Source: Arcobacter sp. EP1
GTDB lineage: Bacteria; Campylobacterota; Campylobacteria; Campylobacterales; Arcobacteraceae
NCBI GenBank assembly: GCA_001655195.1
Contig: LPNY01000203.1
Span: 1 to 64,000, forward strand
DNA length: 64,000 nt
Direction: 5' to 3'
This document shows positions 52,974 to 62,439 of this stretch, piece by piece. A model generated the notes under the pieces. That model did no database searches and had not been told where the DNA came from. It worked only from the letters and a program-made list of their open reading frames with translations. The number at the start of each line of letters is the position of its first letter. The first letter of the stretch is position 1. The position numbers and the translations under genes are program-made.

Positions 52974-55900
52974 TTTTATCATTTTGCTTTTTAGTACTCT
53001 TTTTAAATAGGGGAATGGTAATACAAATCTCCGCACCCTTATAGTTTTTATCTTTGAAAATAAAGGAGATATTTTCTGCAAGGATGGTTCCTCCTAAACT
53101 CTCTACCATTAACTTGTGCGTCATATAAAGTCCTAAACCTGTTCCTTGGGATTTGTGTTTGGTGGTAAAGTAGGGCTCAAAGATTTGATGAATAATCTCG
53201 TCTTGGATTCCAGCCCCATTATCACGCACTTTAATAATGGCATTTTCATTATCTTTATATGCTTTGATAAAGACAAAACGTTCATTATCGGGATTGTTCT
53301 CTTTGAGGGCATCTTTTGAGTTATTGATAATATTAATTAATACTTGGTTGAGTTCATTTTCATAGTTAAATAATGAAACTTCTTTTTCAACTTCAGTGAG
53401 TACTTCAATATGATTTCCTTTGAGGGATGCTTCTATGAGAACAAGTGTTTTTTCGATGAGGTGTTCTAGGTCAAAGTGTACTAACTCTTTATTCTGTAAA
53501 ATAAAGTTTTTAAAGTCATCAATAGTTTGGGATAAGAAGGTTGTATTATTTAGAATATTGTTAATGGTATCATCAAAAGTTTTATCATCGAGGGTATTAA
53601 ACTCTTTAGACATACGTAATCCGCTAGCTGATGTACTAATAATAGATAAGGGTTGTCTCCATTGATGCGCAATATTTCCTATCATCTCTCCCATACTTGC
53701 CATTTTTGATTGTTCTTGGATAACTTTATCTTTATCTTTTAAGTCCGTTAAATCAACGATAGAGATAATCTTTGCTTCCATATTTTTAAAAGTTATTGCT
53801 TTCGTTTGAATTAATACAGGAAAGTTCTCTTGAGTTGCTTTTTGGGCAATGAGTTCGCGTGACTCGATAGAGAACGTATCAATGATTTCCACTAACTCAT
53901 CTTTTGATGAACTAGAAAATAGGGACAAAAGATCTTTTCCATTGAGGTACTCTTTTGAAGGCTCTTTAAAGAGTTGAACTGCTTCATCATTAACATAAAC
54001 AATTTTTCTTTGAGAGATAATAATAATTGCTTCAAGGGTCGAATCCACAAGCGTAGTAAAGTTTTCAAGGGAATTTTCTAACTCTTGTTGTGTGTGATTG
54101 ATAAGTTCATAGGATTTTTCCAACTCCTCTTTTTGTTTTTCTAAGGTTCTATTTTTTGCTTTAATAATAGTTTGATAGGTGATAAGTTGTCGATTTTTAT
54201 AAATAATAAATAGTACAATAACACTAAATGCAAGTACAACTTGCCAAAGTAGCGTGTAATCAAACCCTTTTTCATATTTAACACTAAACCATTTATCATA
54301 AATATCTTGTTTTTCTTCGTGAGAAAAAGTATTAATAAGTTTATTTAAAATAGGAATGAGTGGTGCATAATCATCTCGAACCATGAATTTTAAATCCATT
54401 GTATAACCTGTATGTCCAGAGATTTTTAGGTTGGTATACCCTTTTTTATTGATATAGTGTATGAGTGTTGGTGCTGCATCAACTGCTGCATCTGCTTCAC
54501 CTGAGGCAACTAACTCTAATGCATGAACAGTATTTTTTGTGAGAATAAAGTTAAAGTCAGGATGGTTTTTTTTCAAGAGTTGATGGGCAGTATAGTTTTT
54601 ACCTACAGCAATTCTTTTACCCTTTAAACTACTGGCATCAGGAATAAAGTTTTGGTTTTGATTGGTGGCAATTGCAAGGGGAAAACTTTGATAGGTTTGA
54701 GAAAAGTTAGCATATTCTCTTCGTTCTTTTGTCTCTCCTGTTGCAAATATAATATCTTGTTCTTTGTTTTTTATACTTTGTAATACGGCTACAAAGTGGT
54801 CTTGAAAGTTAAATTCATAATTGATATTGGCTTTTTTTGCCAATAGTTTCCAAAAGTCTATGGAGATTCCTTGCACTTCATTGGTATCTTCATCTTGATA
54901 ACTAAAGGGTGCCCATTGACTTGTTGCTGTTATTTTAAGTACTTTGTTGGCTAAATAGAGTTCCTCTTTTTTGGTTAAAATCGTATTGATTGTTTTTTGC
55001 TGATAATCCCAGTTTTTATTGAGCTCTTGTAACTCTTGGGTGGTGATGCTTGCCATTGCTTTTTTTATGATACTTAAAAGTAGAGGCCAGTCTTTTCGTA
55101 TCCCCATAAAAAGCTCATTTTCATAACCCTCAATAACAGCTTTACCTGTAATCTTTAGATTATTTAAACGGTTTTGATTGATAAAATAGTTAGCTATAGT
55201 ATAGTCATCAATGGTAGCATCCGCTTCACCAAAAGCAACAGCTTCTAACATACTAACAGAGGAGTCATACTCTTTTATGATAATTTCTGGGTAGTGTTTT
55301 TGTATGGCTTTTGTAAATCCCCACCCTTTTCCTAGGGCAACAGTTTTGTTATTTAAATCCTTGAGAGCCTTTATGTCATTACGGTTTTTTTGGGTAATGA
55401 TTGAACGGTTTTGAGAAAAATATGAAGGCGTAAAGAGTAAGTACTCTTCTCTGTCACGATTTTTGGTTAACGCCAGTGACATATCAATTTTTTTATCTTT
55501 TAAATCCTGAGCAAGTTGGTGCCAAGGTTTGGTAGTATATTGAAATTTTAATCCCACTTTTTTGCCCAGCATTGTCAGATAGTCTACTAAATAACCTTGG
55601 GCTTTTCCTTGTCGATAAAAATCATAAGGTTCCCAATCTTGATTATTTGTAACATTAATAAGAGGGTGGTCTAAAATAAATTGTTTCTCATCATTACTAA
55701 GTTGAATAAAACTCTCTTTTTTTTGGGAAGATATCCAACGATTACTAATGGTTTTCTTTTCATCAGGTGTGATTTGTTTTAGGGTTTTTGCTAAGATATC
55801 TTTTAATATAGGTGCATCATCGCGTGTTGCCATATTGAGATGATCGCTGGTTAAGTTGACACTAAATATGGGTTTAACCCCTCCAATATTATTATCATTA

Positions 55901-56571
55901 ATGAGATAGTTCACTAATGCATTGTTTTCAATAATAGCATCGGCTTTTTTTGTAATGAGTTTATCAATAGAGTCTAAAACATTGTTAGTTTCAAGAATAG
56001 TAATCTTGGGAAATTGTTCTTTTAAACTAGGTATGGTCGCATAACCCTTTGGAATAGCAACAGTTTTTCCAAATAAGTCTTCTATTTTTGTTATTTGGGT
56101 CTCTTTTTCAAGGATATAAGCATATTGTCGTACCTTGATATAGGGTTGTGTAAAAAGCAGGTACTCTTCTCTTTTCTTTAATTGGGTCAAAATAGGGAGC
56201 ATATCAATTTTTTTGTTTTTAATCATATTGAGAAGTTCTGGCCAAGTAAAGCCTGTTTTTATATCAAAAGTTAGACCTGTTTTTTGTGAAATTAAATCTA
56301 AATAATCTTTGGCAACACCTTGATAAATTCCATTTTTAACAAAATCATACGGTGGCCAATCCATCTCTCCACCAACCGTTATTACAGGATTATTTTTTAT
56401 ATAGAGTTTTTGTGCAGGAGTCAAAAAGTCTTTGTTTACCGTGGGTGTAAACATCATTTTAGCAGGGCTAGTATTGATAGTGGAATTATTTTGAACAGCC
56501 GTGATGTATGTTTGTTCATTTGAAAATAGAGCAGTGAGAAAAAAAAGAGTTAAAGATAGTACTATTTTCAT
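52963..56571 (-). CDS. Hybrid-free sensor histidine kinase with three periplasmic solute-binding domains
   Basis: 1,202 residues. Signal peptide 1-18. Three tandem SBP_bac_3 domains follow (about 50-275, 295-525, 545-775), each starting with a W-P-Y-(D/S)-F-like motif (DWPPYDF, DWEPYDF, QWAPFSY). One membrane helix (about 785-803) and a coiled coil lead to a PAS domain (about 850-960) and the kinase: H-box GEMIGNIAHQWRQPLSIIS, N-box INIINNSKDAL, G boxes VRDNGAGI and GTGLGLYM. It probably senses amino acids or other small ligands. No response regulator is adjacent, so the partner is elsewhere. Confidence 0.92.
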   Translation of the reverse strand: MKIVLSLTLFFLTALFSNEQTYITAVQNNSTINTSPAKMMFTPTVNKDFLTPAQKLYIKNNPVITVGGEMDWPPYDFVKNGIYQGVAKDYLDLISQKTGLTFDIKTGFTWPELLNMIKNKKIDMLPILTQLKKREEYLLFTQPYIKVRQYAYILEKETQITKIEDLFGKTVAIPKGYATIPSLKEQFPKITILETNNVLDSIDKLITKKADAIIENNALVNYLINDNNIGGVKPIFSVNLTSDHLNMATRDDAPILKDILAKTLKQITPDEKKTISNRWISSQKKESFIQLSNDEKQFILDHPLINVTNNQDWEPYDFYRQGKAQGYLVDYLTMLGKKVGLKFQYTTKPWHQLAQDLKDKKIDMSLALTKNRDREEYLLFTPSYFSQNRSIITQKNRNDIKALKDLNNKTVALGKGWGFTKAIQKHYPEIIIKEYDSSVSMLEAVAFGEADATIDDYTIANYFINQNRLNNLKITGKAVIEGYENELFMGIRKDWPLLLSIIKKAMASITTQELQELNKNWDYQQKTINTILTKKEELYLANKVLKITATSQWAPFSYQDEDTNEVQGISIDFWKLLAKKANINYEFNFQDHFVAVLQSIKNKEQDIIFATGETKERREYANFSQTYQSFPLAIATNQNQNFIPDASSLKGKRIAVGKNYTAHQLLKKNHPDFNFILTKNTVHALELVASGEADAAVDAAPTLIHYINKKGYTNLKISGHTGYTMDLKFMVRDDYAPLIPILNKLINTFSHEEKQDIYDKWFSVKYEKGFDYTLLWQVVLAFSVIVLFIIYKNRQLITYQTIIKAKNRTLEKQKEELEKSYELINHTQQELENSLENFTTLVDSTLEAIIIISQRKIVYVNDEAVQLFKEPSKEYLNGKDLLSLFSSSSKDELVEIIDTFSIESRELIAQKATQENFPVLIQTKAITFKNMEAKIISIVDLTDLKDKDKVIQEQSKMASMGEMIGNIAHQWRQPLSIISTSASGLRMSKEFNTLDDKTFDDTINNILNNTTFLSQTIDDFKNFILQNKELVHFDLEHLIEKTLVLIEASLKGNHIEVLTEVEKEVSLFNYENELNQVLINIINNSKDALKENNPDNERFVFIKAYKDNENAIIKVRDNGAGIQDEIIHQIFEPYFTTKHKSQGTGLGLYMTHKLMVESLGGTILAENISFIFKDKNYKGAEICITIPLFKKSTKKQNDKIMP

Positions 56572-56631
56572 GGCTTGCCTTTGAGTGGTATTTTAACAAA
56601 AATAGTTTAAATTGTAACCAAAAAGATAGAG

Positions 56632-57792
56632 TTAGTTTTTATCTCTTGAAAAGATAAAAGCATTGACCATTCCAAAAGCTGTTAGCGCAGCACAAATGAG
56701 AAAGACCATATTAAAGTTTTGGGTTAAGTCAAAGATAAAACCAGCACCTACTGGAGCGATTGCTTGACCAAGGGCAAAGATAATTGTAATGAGTGAAAAA
56801 ACATAGGCAGTTTTCTCCTTTCCAAAAGTAATAGAAGTGAGTAATGTAATGAGTGATGGGATACTCCATGCCGCAACTCCAAATAGTGAAGCTGATGCAA
56901 ACAACATAAAACTAGGGACATCTAACACTAAAAGTATATTGGAAATAGTGAGTAAGAAATAGATAATAATCAAAGTTTTATAAGCACCAATCTTATCTGC
57001 TAAGTTTCCAAATAATGGTCCAGAAATAAGTGACGTGATTCCTAAAATCGACCAAAAGAAACCAGAGCTTTCAATACTAAGATTATATTTGTCCATGGAA
57101 GCTTTTACAAAGAAGGTAATATAAACTACGTAAGTAATCCCAAAGATTAAATATAGAAGAGAAATCTTCCAAAAGTCTTGCTCTTTTAATACCCCTTTTG
57201 CTCTCTTGGTTGTTCCATGGTTATTATCATGTTGACGTAGCCCTTTACGTACAATAAATGCAATAATAATAGTAAGCAGAGCAAAAACAGTCCATGAGAT
57301 TTTCCAACTACCAAAGGTATAGTTTATTTCAATGAAGGGAACAAAAAAACCTGAAAAAATAATAGCCAATCCATTTCCTGTGATAATAATACCCAAAGCT
57401 TTACCCCGTAAATGTTGGGGAATAATATGGGCAATATAAATCATAATAGAGACATTTGCAATGGCGGCAAAAAAACCGGAAAAACTGTATGCTAATGAAG
57501 TTAACATGTAATGACTAGCTAAGGTCATCAAAAGCATACTAAAGCCTTGCAACAGTAGTGCCATGGAAATGAGTTTATAGGTTTGAATGTTTTTATAAGC
57601 AGGGGTAACAAAAAAGATACCCACTAAATAACCAATAAAGTTTGCCGTTCCAATAAACCCTGCTTGGGTGGTTGATATGGCTAAATTCTCTTGAAGATTA
57701 GGTAAGACTACTCCAAAACCAAACCGTCCTAGTCCTAAACATGCAAAAAGCACAAGCAGTGCAGCAATAAGAACCTGACGGTAGGATTGCAT
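56632..57792 (-). CDS. YbfB/YjiJ family MFS transporter
   Basis: 386 residues, about 12 helices. The start ALLVLFACLGLGRFGFGVVLPNLQ with the LGRFGFG motif is typical of YbfB/YjiJ-type carriers. FGNLADKIGAYKT is the loop between helices 8 and 9. The substrate is unknown. It follows the small membrane protein gene at 57793 with no gap; they are one transcript. Confidence 0.85.
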   Translation of the reverse strand: MQSYRQVLIAALLVLFACLGLGRFGFGVVLPNLQENLAISTTQAGFIGTANFIGYLVGIFFVTPAYKNIQTYKLISMALLLQGFSMLLMTLASHYMLTSLAYSFSGFFAAIANVSIMIYIAHIIPQHLRGKALGIIITGNGLAIIFSGFFVPFIEINYTFGSWKISWTVFALLTIIIAFIVRKGLRQHDNNHGTTKRAKGVLKEQDFWKISLLYLIFGITYVVYITFFVKASMDKYNLSIESSGFFWSILGITSLISGPLFGNLADKIGAYKTLIIIYFLLTISNILLVLDVPSFMLFASASLFGVAAWSIPSLITLLTSITFGKEKTAYVFSLITIIFALGQAIAPVGAGFIFDLTQNFNMVFLICAALTAFGMVNAFIFSRDKN

Positions 57793-58188
57793 CTACTCTT
57801 GTAACTCTTTTAAGAAGTTAACAAAGTTATTCAGGTGAATTCTTACAATATGTAAATAGATAAAAATCACCACAATAACATTGAGATGAATTAATGCTTC
57901 TGAAAAACTGAAAATTAAAATTAGTCCACCTGTAATAAGGATGAAAAATGGATACATAAATTTAATCAATCCCGTTTGTTTGTGCAGTTTATAGCTGTAC
58001 TCTTGAAAGTTAGTTTTAATAAACTCTTTATCTTCTGGTGTCAAACTGTTTTGTTCATGCAGTTTCTCTAAACCTTTAATAACATCCAGTTTTTGCTTAT
58101 ATTGGAAAAACCGATAAAAAATAGCAAAAACCACAATTAGTGATATAAAATTTGAAAGTAACTCCAATGGAAATTGTTCAAATTGCAT
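57793..58188 (-). CDS. Small membrane protein, unknown
   Basis: 131 residues with a hydrophobic segment at about 13-26 and two more at about 79-113; the middle (30-70) is charged and soluble. No known motif. The stop codon abuts the MFS start, so it may assist that carrier. Confidence 0.62.
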   Translation of the reverse strand: MQFEQFPLELLSNFISLIVVFAIFYRFFQYKQKLDVIKGLEKLHEQNSLTPEDKEFIKTNFQEYSYKLHKQTGLIKFMYPFFILITGGLILIFSFSEALIHLNVIVVIFIYLHIVRIHLNNFVNFLKELQE

Positions 58189-58322
58189 AGATAACTCCTG
58201 AGAAAATCTTTATATTAAATTTTTACATATAGTACAAAAATATACCTAAATTGTCATCTAAAAAGTTCTTTTATAGTATAATCCTTTTCTTATTTTATCT
58301 CGTGCCTATGAAGGAATGATTT

Positions 58323-58841
58323 TTGACCAAAGAAATGTTTGTAAAGCTTGTTGTTTATGCAATTTTAGCGATACTGATTGCTTTTTTTATTTTAAGCGTT
58401 GCTAACCCAGAAAAGTTTACTGAAGTGTTGGAACAAATCAATGCTTTTTTATATAAAGATTTTGATGCCAAAGGTTGGATTTTTATCACAGCTGGATTTT
58501 TATCTTTGATTGGTTGTCTTAAAATTATTGAATTTCTTTTTTCCTTTCGATCAACTCGGCTTCCTTATCATAAATATCGACATGATACTTTCAAAGGGGC
58601 ACTTTGGCGTTGGGAATGGCGTGAACATCAAGTGGAAAACCTCTGGTGTTACTGTGAAACATGTCATCAAGAGTTATCTTATAAATGTGACCATCTGCTC
58701 TTTAAAACCGAGTTCTTATGCCAAAAATGTGAGAAACAAATATGCTCTTATGATGGTGATAATATTAACTATGTTTTATCCCATGTAAAACGTGAAGTGA
58801 GACGACTGGCACAAAAACAATTAAAATCAAAAGATGATTAA
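58323..58841 (+). CDS. Membrane protein with cysteine-rich (zinc-ribbon-like) tail
   Basis: 172 residues. Two membrane helices (about 7-26 and 49-69) precede a C-terminal part with three C-x2-C-like motifs (WCYCETC, FLCQKCEKQIC) and a lone KCDH, which could bind one or two zinc ions. The start is TTG, because AAGGA is placed correctly for it and too far from the ATG four codons later. The function is unknown. Confidence 0.62.
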   Translation: MTKEMFVKLVVYAILAILIAFFILSVANPEKFTEVLEQINAFLYKDFDAKGWIFITAGFLSLIGCLKIIEFLFSFRSTRLPYHKYRHDTFKGALWRWEWREHQVENLWCYCETCHQELSYKCDHLLFKTEFLCQKCEKQICSYDGDNINYVLSHVKREVRRLAQKQLKSKDD

Positions 58842-58940
58842 AAAGTTCTAAATTATAACTTTTAAGTAATTTTAATAAAACTATAAAGGTATTTTACGAT
58901 AAACTTTTAATAATTTTTAACATTATTAAAAGGAGTTGTA

Positions 58941-59186
58941 ATGAAAAAATTGTTGTTAGCGGTGTTATGTAGTGCAAGTTTACTCTTTGCAAGTATGGAT
59001 TTAAATAGTGCTAGTAAGAAAGAGTTGATGAGTATTAAAGGGATTGGTGTAAAAAAAGCAGAACAGATTATAGAGTTTCGCAAAAATAAATCTATTCAAA
59101 GTGCCGATGAACTGAAAGTTATCAAAGGGTTTGGAAAGAAGCTCATTGAGAATATTAAATTAGCACTTGCAAAGAAAAAATCCTAG
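58941..59186 (+). CDS. ComEA-like helix-hairpin-helix protein
   Basis: 81 residues. Signal peptide 1-17, then the ComEA HhH pair: DLNSASKKELMSIKGIGVKKAEQII and SADELKVIKGFGKKLIENIK. ComEA binds incoming DNA in the periplasm during natural transformation. It is the short form, without the beta-strand domain of Gram-positive ComEA. It is a single gene with AAAAGGAG before the ATG. Confidence 0.9.
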   Translation: MKKLLLAVLCSASLLFASMDLNSASKKELMSIKGIGVKKAEQIIEFRKNKSIQSADELKVIKGFGKKLIENIKLALAKKKS

Positions 59187-59188
59187 AT

Positions 59189-59207
59189 ACTTAAGCTAAG
59201 TTTTTTT
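59189..59207 (+). terminator. Terminator after the comEA-like gene
   Basis: ACTTA-AGC-TAAGT followed by seven T's. The stem is short but the T run is good. Confidence 0.5.
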
Positions 59208-59246
59208 CGCCCTTGTTTATGTTAGAATTGAATAATTTTAGAATAA

Positions 59247-59675
59247 ATGAGGGTTCTTTTGAAAGTAAGTGTCAATGCTCCTTGTCCTTGCGGGAGTAAA
59301 AAAAAATATAAAAAATGTTGTAAAATATTTCATAATGGTGCAAGTGCTCCGACAGCACTTTTGTTGATGAAGTCTCGCTTTAGTGCTTTTGCAGTTGGGG
59401 ATGCTACTTATATTATGAAAACAACCCATAATGAAAATCAAGATTATACGACAGATACTGCAGCTTGGAAAAGCTCTATTTTAGAGTTTTGTAACAGTAC
59501 AGTTTTTAAGCAACTCACTATTGTTGAAACCCAAGAAGAAAAATCAGAATCCTATGTTACATTTAAAGCCATTTTATTACAACACAATCACGACGCAAGT
59601 TTTATTGAAAAGAGTCGCTTTTTAAAAGAAGAGGGCAAGTGGTATTACCACAGTGGGGTATTTATTGATGAATGA
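59247..59675 (+). CDS. YchJ family protein with SEC-C zinc motif
   Basis: 142 residues. CPCGSKKKYKKCC (about 13-25) is the SEC-C zinc motif (C-x-C-x8-CC, from the SecA tail) and the rest fits the YchJ domain (RFSAFAVGDATYIMKTTH). The start may be the ATG at 59247, or the TTG four codons later (59259), which has GAGGG close upstream. It may act in protein export or handling, but this is not established. It is the first gene of an operon with the two genes behind it. Confidence 0.85.
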   Translation: MRVLLKVSVNAPCPCGSKKKYKKCCKIFHNGASAPTALLLMKSRFSAFAVGDATYIMKTTHNENQDYTTDTAAWKSSILEFCNSTVFKQLTIVETQEEKSESYVTFKAILLQHNHDASFIEKSRFLKEEGKWYYHSGVFIDE

Positions 59676-60360
59676 ATTGCTTGAAAAACTTTTTAAAGGG
59701 CATGCTGGTAATATCTTTTTGTTAGGATTATTTCTGGTTTTTTCTTTGGCAGTTTTTATTATCATTACTTATTTTATCGATGTAAAATTAGCCAATAAGT
59801 TGACGGGTATCGTTTTTTCAAATATTTTGGTTGGGCGTGTTCCTGCACTCTCTTTTGGGTATGCTGCGGAACTTTCTCATTTTATAGTGATTAGTATAAA
59901 TATTGTTGCAGAGATGATTTTAGTAACGATTATTTATCCACTTTTTGTATTTAGTTTTCAGGGTATTGTTAAAGTCAAAGTTTTGGAAGATTTTTTTATT
60001 CAAGTAAAAGCAAAAAAAGAACAGCACCAAGAGAAATTTGACAAGTACGGCAGGCTAGGTCTGTTTATGTTTGTTTTTATTCCTTTTTGGATGACTGGTC
60101 CTATTGTTGGTGCAATCATTGGATTTTTAATTGGTATTAAACACTATACCGTTATTTTTATTGTTTTGATTTCAACCATTATAGCCATATCCCTATGGGG
60201 TCTCTTTCTACAAGAGATTATTGACTCTCTCATGATTTTTGATTCTCAACTTATATGGATTATTCTTTTTATTGTTGTCGTTGTTCTGTTGTTTTTTAGG
60301 TTTAAAGATGTAATTTTAGATAAAATTCAAGAATTATTTAATAAAGAAGAGAACAAATGA
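59668..60360 (+). CDS. Small multidrug export-like membrane protein (PF06695 type)
   Basis: About 230 residues with six or so hydrophobic helices. The central PFWMTGPIVGAIIGFLIG and the tail LLFFRFKDVILDKI fit the Sm_multidrug_ex family. I use the ATG at 59668, overlapping the previous gene by 8 bases (ATGAATGA), rather than the GTG at 59653. The substrate is unproven. yaaA begins within its last codons. Confidence 0.72.
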   Translation: MNELLEKLFKGHAGNIFLLGLFLVFSLAVFIIITYFIDVKLANKLTGIVFSNILVGRVPALSFGYAAELSHFIVISINIVAEMILVTIIYPLFVFSFQGIVKVKVLEDFFIQVKAKKEQHQEKFDKYGRLGLFMFVFIPFWMTGPIVGAIIGFLIGIKHYTVIFIVLISTIIAISLWGLFLQEIIDSLMIFDSQLIWIILFIVVVVLLFFRFKDVILDKIQELFNKEENK

Positions 60361-61094
60361 AAATTTTATTAGCCCCAGCAGAAACAAAAAATGAAGGTGG
60401 AACACAAAAGCCTTTTTGCCAAGATAACTTTTGCCTACCCCAACTATTTGATAAACGAAAAGAGGTTTTTGAGACTTACGAAAATCATATTAAAAGTTTG
60501 AGTTTAGAAGAGCTCTCCTCTTGGTTTGGTATTAAAAAAATGGATGATGTTAAAAAGTACCAAGAGAGTTTAGTTTCTAAGCCAACAATGAAAGCAATTG
60601 AACGTTACAATGGCGTGGCTTTTGATGCGATAACTTATGGAAGTCTATCTTTAGAAGAACAAAACTATATAGATAATAATGTGCTGCTTTTTTCAAATTT
60701 ATTTGGACCTATTTGTGCAAATGATTTGATTCCTGATTATAAATATAAACAGGGCGCAAAACTGCCAGATATTAGTGTTGAGAAATTTTTTATGGATAAT
60801 TTTACGCAAATGTTGGATGATACTTTGGGTTCAGAAATCATGGATTTACGTGCAGGATATTATGAAAAGTTTTATAAAGTTAAAAATGCTCAAGTCATAA
60901 CCATGAAGTTTATCAAAGATGGGAAAGTTGTCTCGCACTGGGCAAAACATTATCGTGGGGTTGTACTTAAAGAGTTAGCTCGCAACAACATTCAATCTTT
61001 TTCAGAGTTTATGAACTTGGAAATTGAGGGTTTAACTCTTGAAGAGATTCAAGAGAAGAAAAATATTAAAATGTTAATAATGCACATCAAATAA
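60357..61094 (+). CDS. yaaA: Peroxide stress protein YaaA (UPF0246)
   Basis: 245 residues. The start MKILLAPAETKNEGG, the middle RYNGVAFDAITYGSLS and the block LFGPICANDLIPDYKYK are YaaA consensus; MDLRAGYYEKFYKV and HWAKHYRGVVLKELA follow. YaaA binds DNA and limits iron-driven oxidative damage during peroxide stress. The ATG overlaps the previous stop (ATGA), so it is translationally coupled. Confidence 0.92.
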   Translation: MKILLAPAETKNEGGTQKPFCQDNFCLPQLFDKRKEVFETYENHIKSLSLEELSSWFGIKKMDDVKKYQESLVSKPTMKAIERYNGVAFDAITYGSLSLEEQNYIDNNVLLFSNLFGPICANDLIPDYKYKQGAKLPDISVEKFFMDNFTQMLDDTLGSEIMDLRAGYYEKFYKVKNAQVITMKFIKDGKVVSHWAKHYRGVVLKELARNNIQSFSEFMNLEIEGLTLEEIQEKKNIKMLIMHIK

Positions 61095-61152
61095 GTTATT
61101 TTATTATCCATAGCCCAATATTAAAGTTTTATTAAAATTATTTTTTAGTTTT

Positions 61153-61176
61153 CTTGTGATATAATTTTGTCACAAG
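61153..61176 (+). promoter_or_regulatory. Palindrome over the -10 box of the REC-PAS gene
   Basis: CTTGTGA-N10-TCACAAG is a perfect 7-bp inverted repeat that encloses TATAAT (61160-61165). TGTCACA is repeated a few bases later (61178-61184). A regulator binding here would block the promoter. Confidence 0.6.
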
Positions 61177-61185
61177 GTGTCACAT

Positions 61186-62439
61186 ATGCTAAATCATGAG
61201 TTTCTCAAAACCCTAACCGTTCTTTATGTTGAAGATGATGTTGAAGTTAGAAGTGCTTTGGAAGCAACCCTGTCAAAGGTTCTCAAAGAACTTTATGTTG
61301 CTAAAGATGGACAAGAAGCTTTAGAGTTATACAACGCAATATGCGCAGAAGGAAAAGCTCTGGATGCAATTATTAGTGATATTCATATGCCCAACTTAGA
61401 TGGAATAAAACTCTTAGAAGAGATACGAAAAAACGAAGAGGAACTCCCATTTATTTTTACAACCGCATATTCTGAAATAGACTTTTTATTACATGCTATA
61501 AAACTTAATGCAACTGATTATATTTTAAAACCTATTGATATTACGGTTTTGGTTGAAAAACTTAATGAAGCGTGTTATATCAAGTATCAAAAAAATATGA
61601 TATTTCGACAAAAAATTGAACTGGAACGATATCTAAAAGCCATCGATAAAGTGGCGATTATCTCTAAGACGGATTTAAAAGGTGATATTACGTTTGTTAA
61701 CCAAATTTTCTGTGATATCGCTCAATACTCTAAAGAGGAGTTAATGGGACAACCCCATAGTATTGTACGTCATCCTGATATGCCTACTGAGGCTTTCAAA
61801 GTATTATGGGAGACAATTCAATCGGGTCACTCTTGGCAGGGAAAAGTCAAAAACAAAGCTAAAGATGGAAGTGCATATTATGTGAATGCGACAATCATTC
61901 CTTTGTATGATGAACGTGGGAAAGATATTGTTGAGTATATGGGAATTCGTTTTTTAACAACGGATGATGAGTTAGAAAAACGTGAGTTCAAAAAAAGAGT
62001 GCTTCAAAATATTCAAGAAAACAAGAAAAAACGTATTGAAGATGCACAACATATTAAACTGCTTGAGCGAAAACTCGATAGTTATGAGAACGTAGAACTC
62101 ATTGAGAGTGCTTTACATAAAGAGCGAAAGAAAACTTCACAACTAAATTTCCAACTAAAAACCTATGAAGATGAGATAAAAGGAATACGTATTAAAAATG
62201 AAAGCCTAATTGGTACAGCAAATGACAAGGTGCGAAAAGCGGGTCGTATTGCGGTAGAATTAAAAGGCTTGAATGATAAACTCTCAACAGAAACAGAAGA
62301 GTTAAAAGATGAATTGGAAACAAAAACTAAAGTGCTTAAGGCGTTACAACTTAGAGTTGAAGACCAAAGTAAAGTGATTAAAGATTTACGAGAAGTTATT
62401 GAACACCGAGAAGATCAATTGGAGTCTATGAAACACTAA
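61186..62439 (+). CDS. Response regulator with REC, PAS and long coiled coil
   Basis: About 417 residues from the ATG at 61186, which has AAGGTG at the right distance; a GTG three codons earlier is also open. REC domain (about 7-125) with acceptor Asp in IISDIHMPNLDG, TTAYSE and the lysine in LKPID. PAS domain (about 145-265), aerotaxis-type (QPHSIVRHPDMPTEAFKVLWETIQSG). The rest (270-417) is a coiled coil with no enzyme domain. It is probably a signalling scaffold that joins phosphorylation and redox input. Confidence 0.9.
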   Translation: MLNHEFLKTLTVLYVEDDVEVRSALEATLSKVLKELYVAKDGQEALELYNAICAEGKALDAIISDIHMPNLDGIKLLEEIRKNEEELPFIFTTAYSEIDFLLHAIKLNATDYILKPIDITVLVEKLNEACYIKYQKNMIFRQKIELERYLKAIDKVAIISKTDLKGDITFVNQIFCDIAQYSKEELMGQPHSIVRHPDMPTEAFKVLWETIQSGHSWQGKVKNKAKDGSAYYVNATIIPLYDERGKDIVEYMGIRFLTTDDELEKREFKKRVLQNIQENKKKRIEDAQHIKLLERKLDSYENVELIESALHKERKKTSQLNFQLKTYEDEIKGIRIKNESLIGTANDKVRKAGRIAVELKGLNDKLSTETEELKDELETKTKVLKALQLRVEDQSKVIKDLREVIEHREDQLESMKH

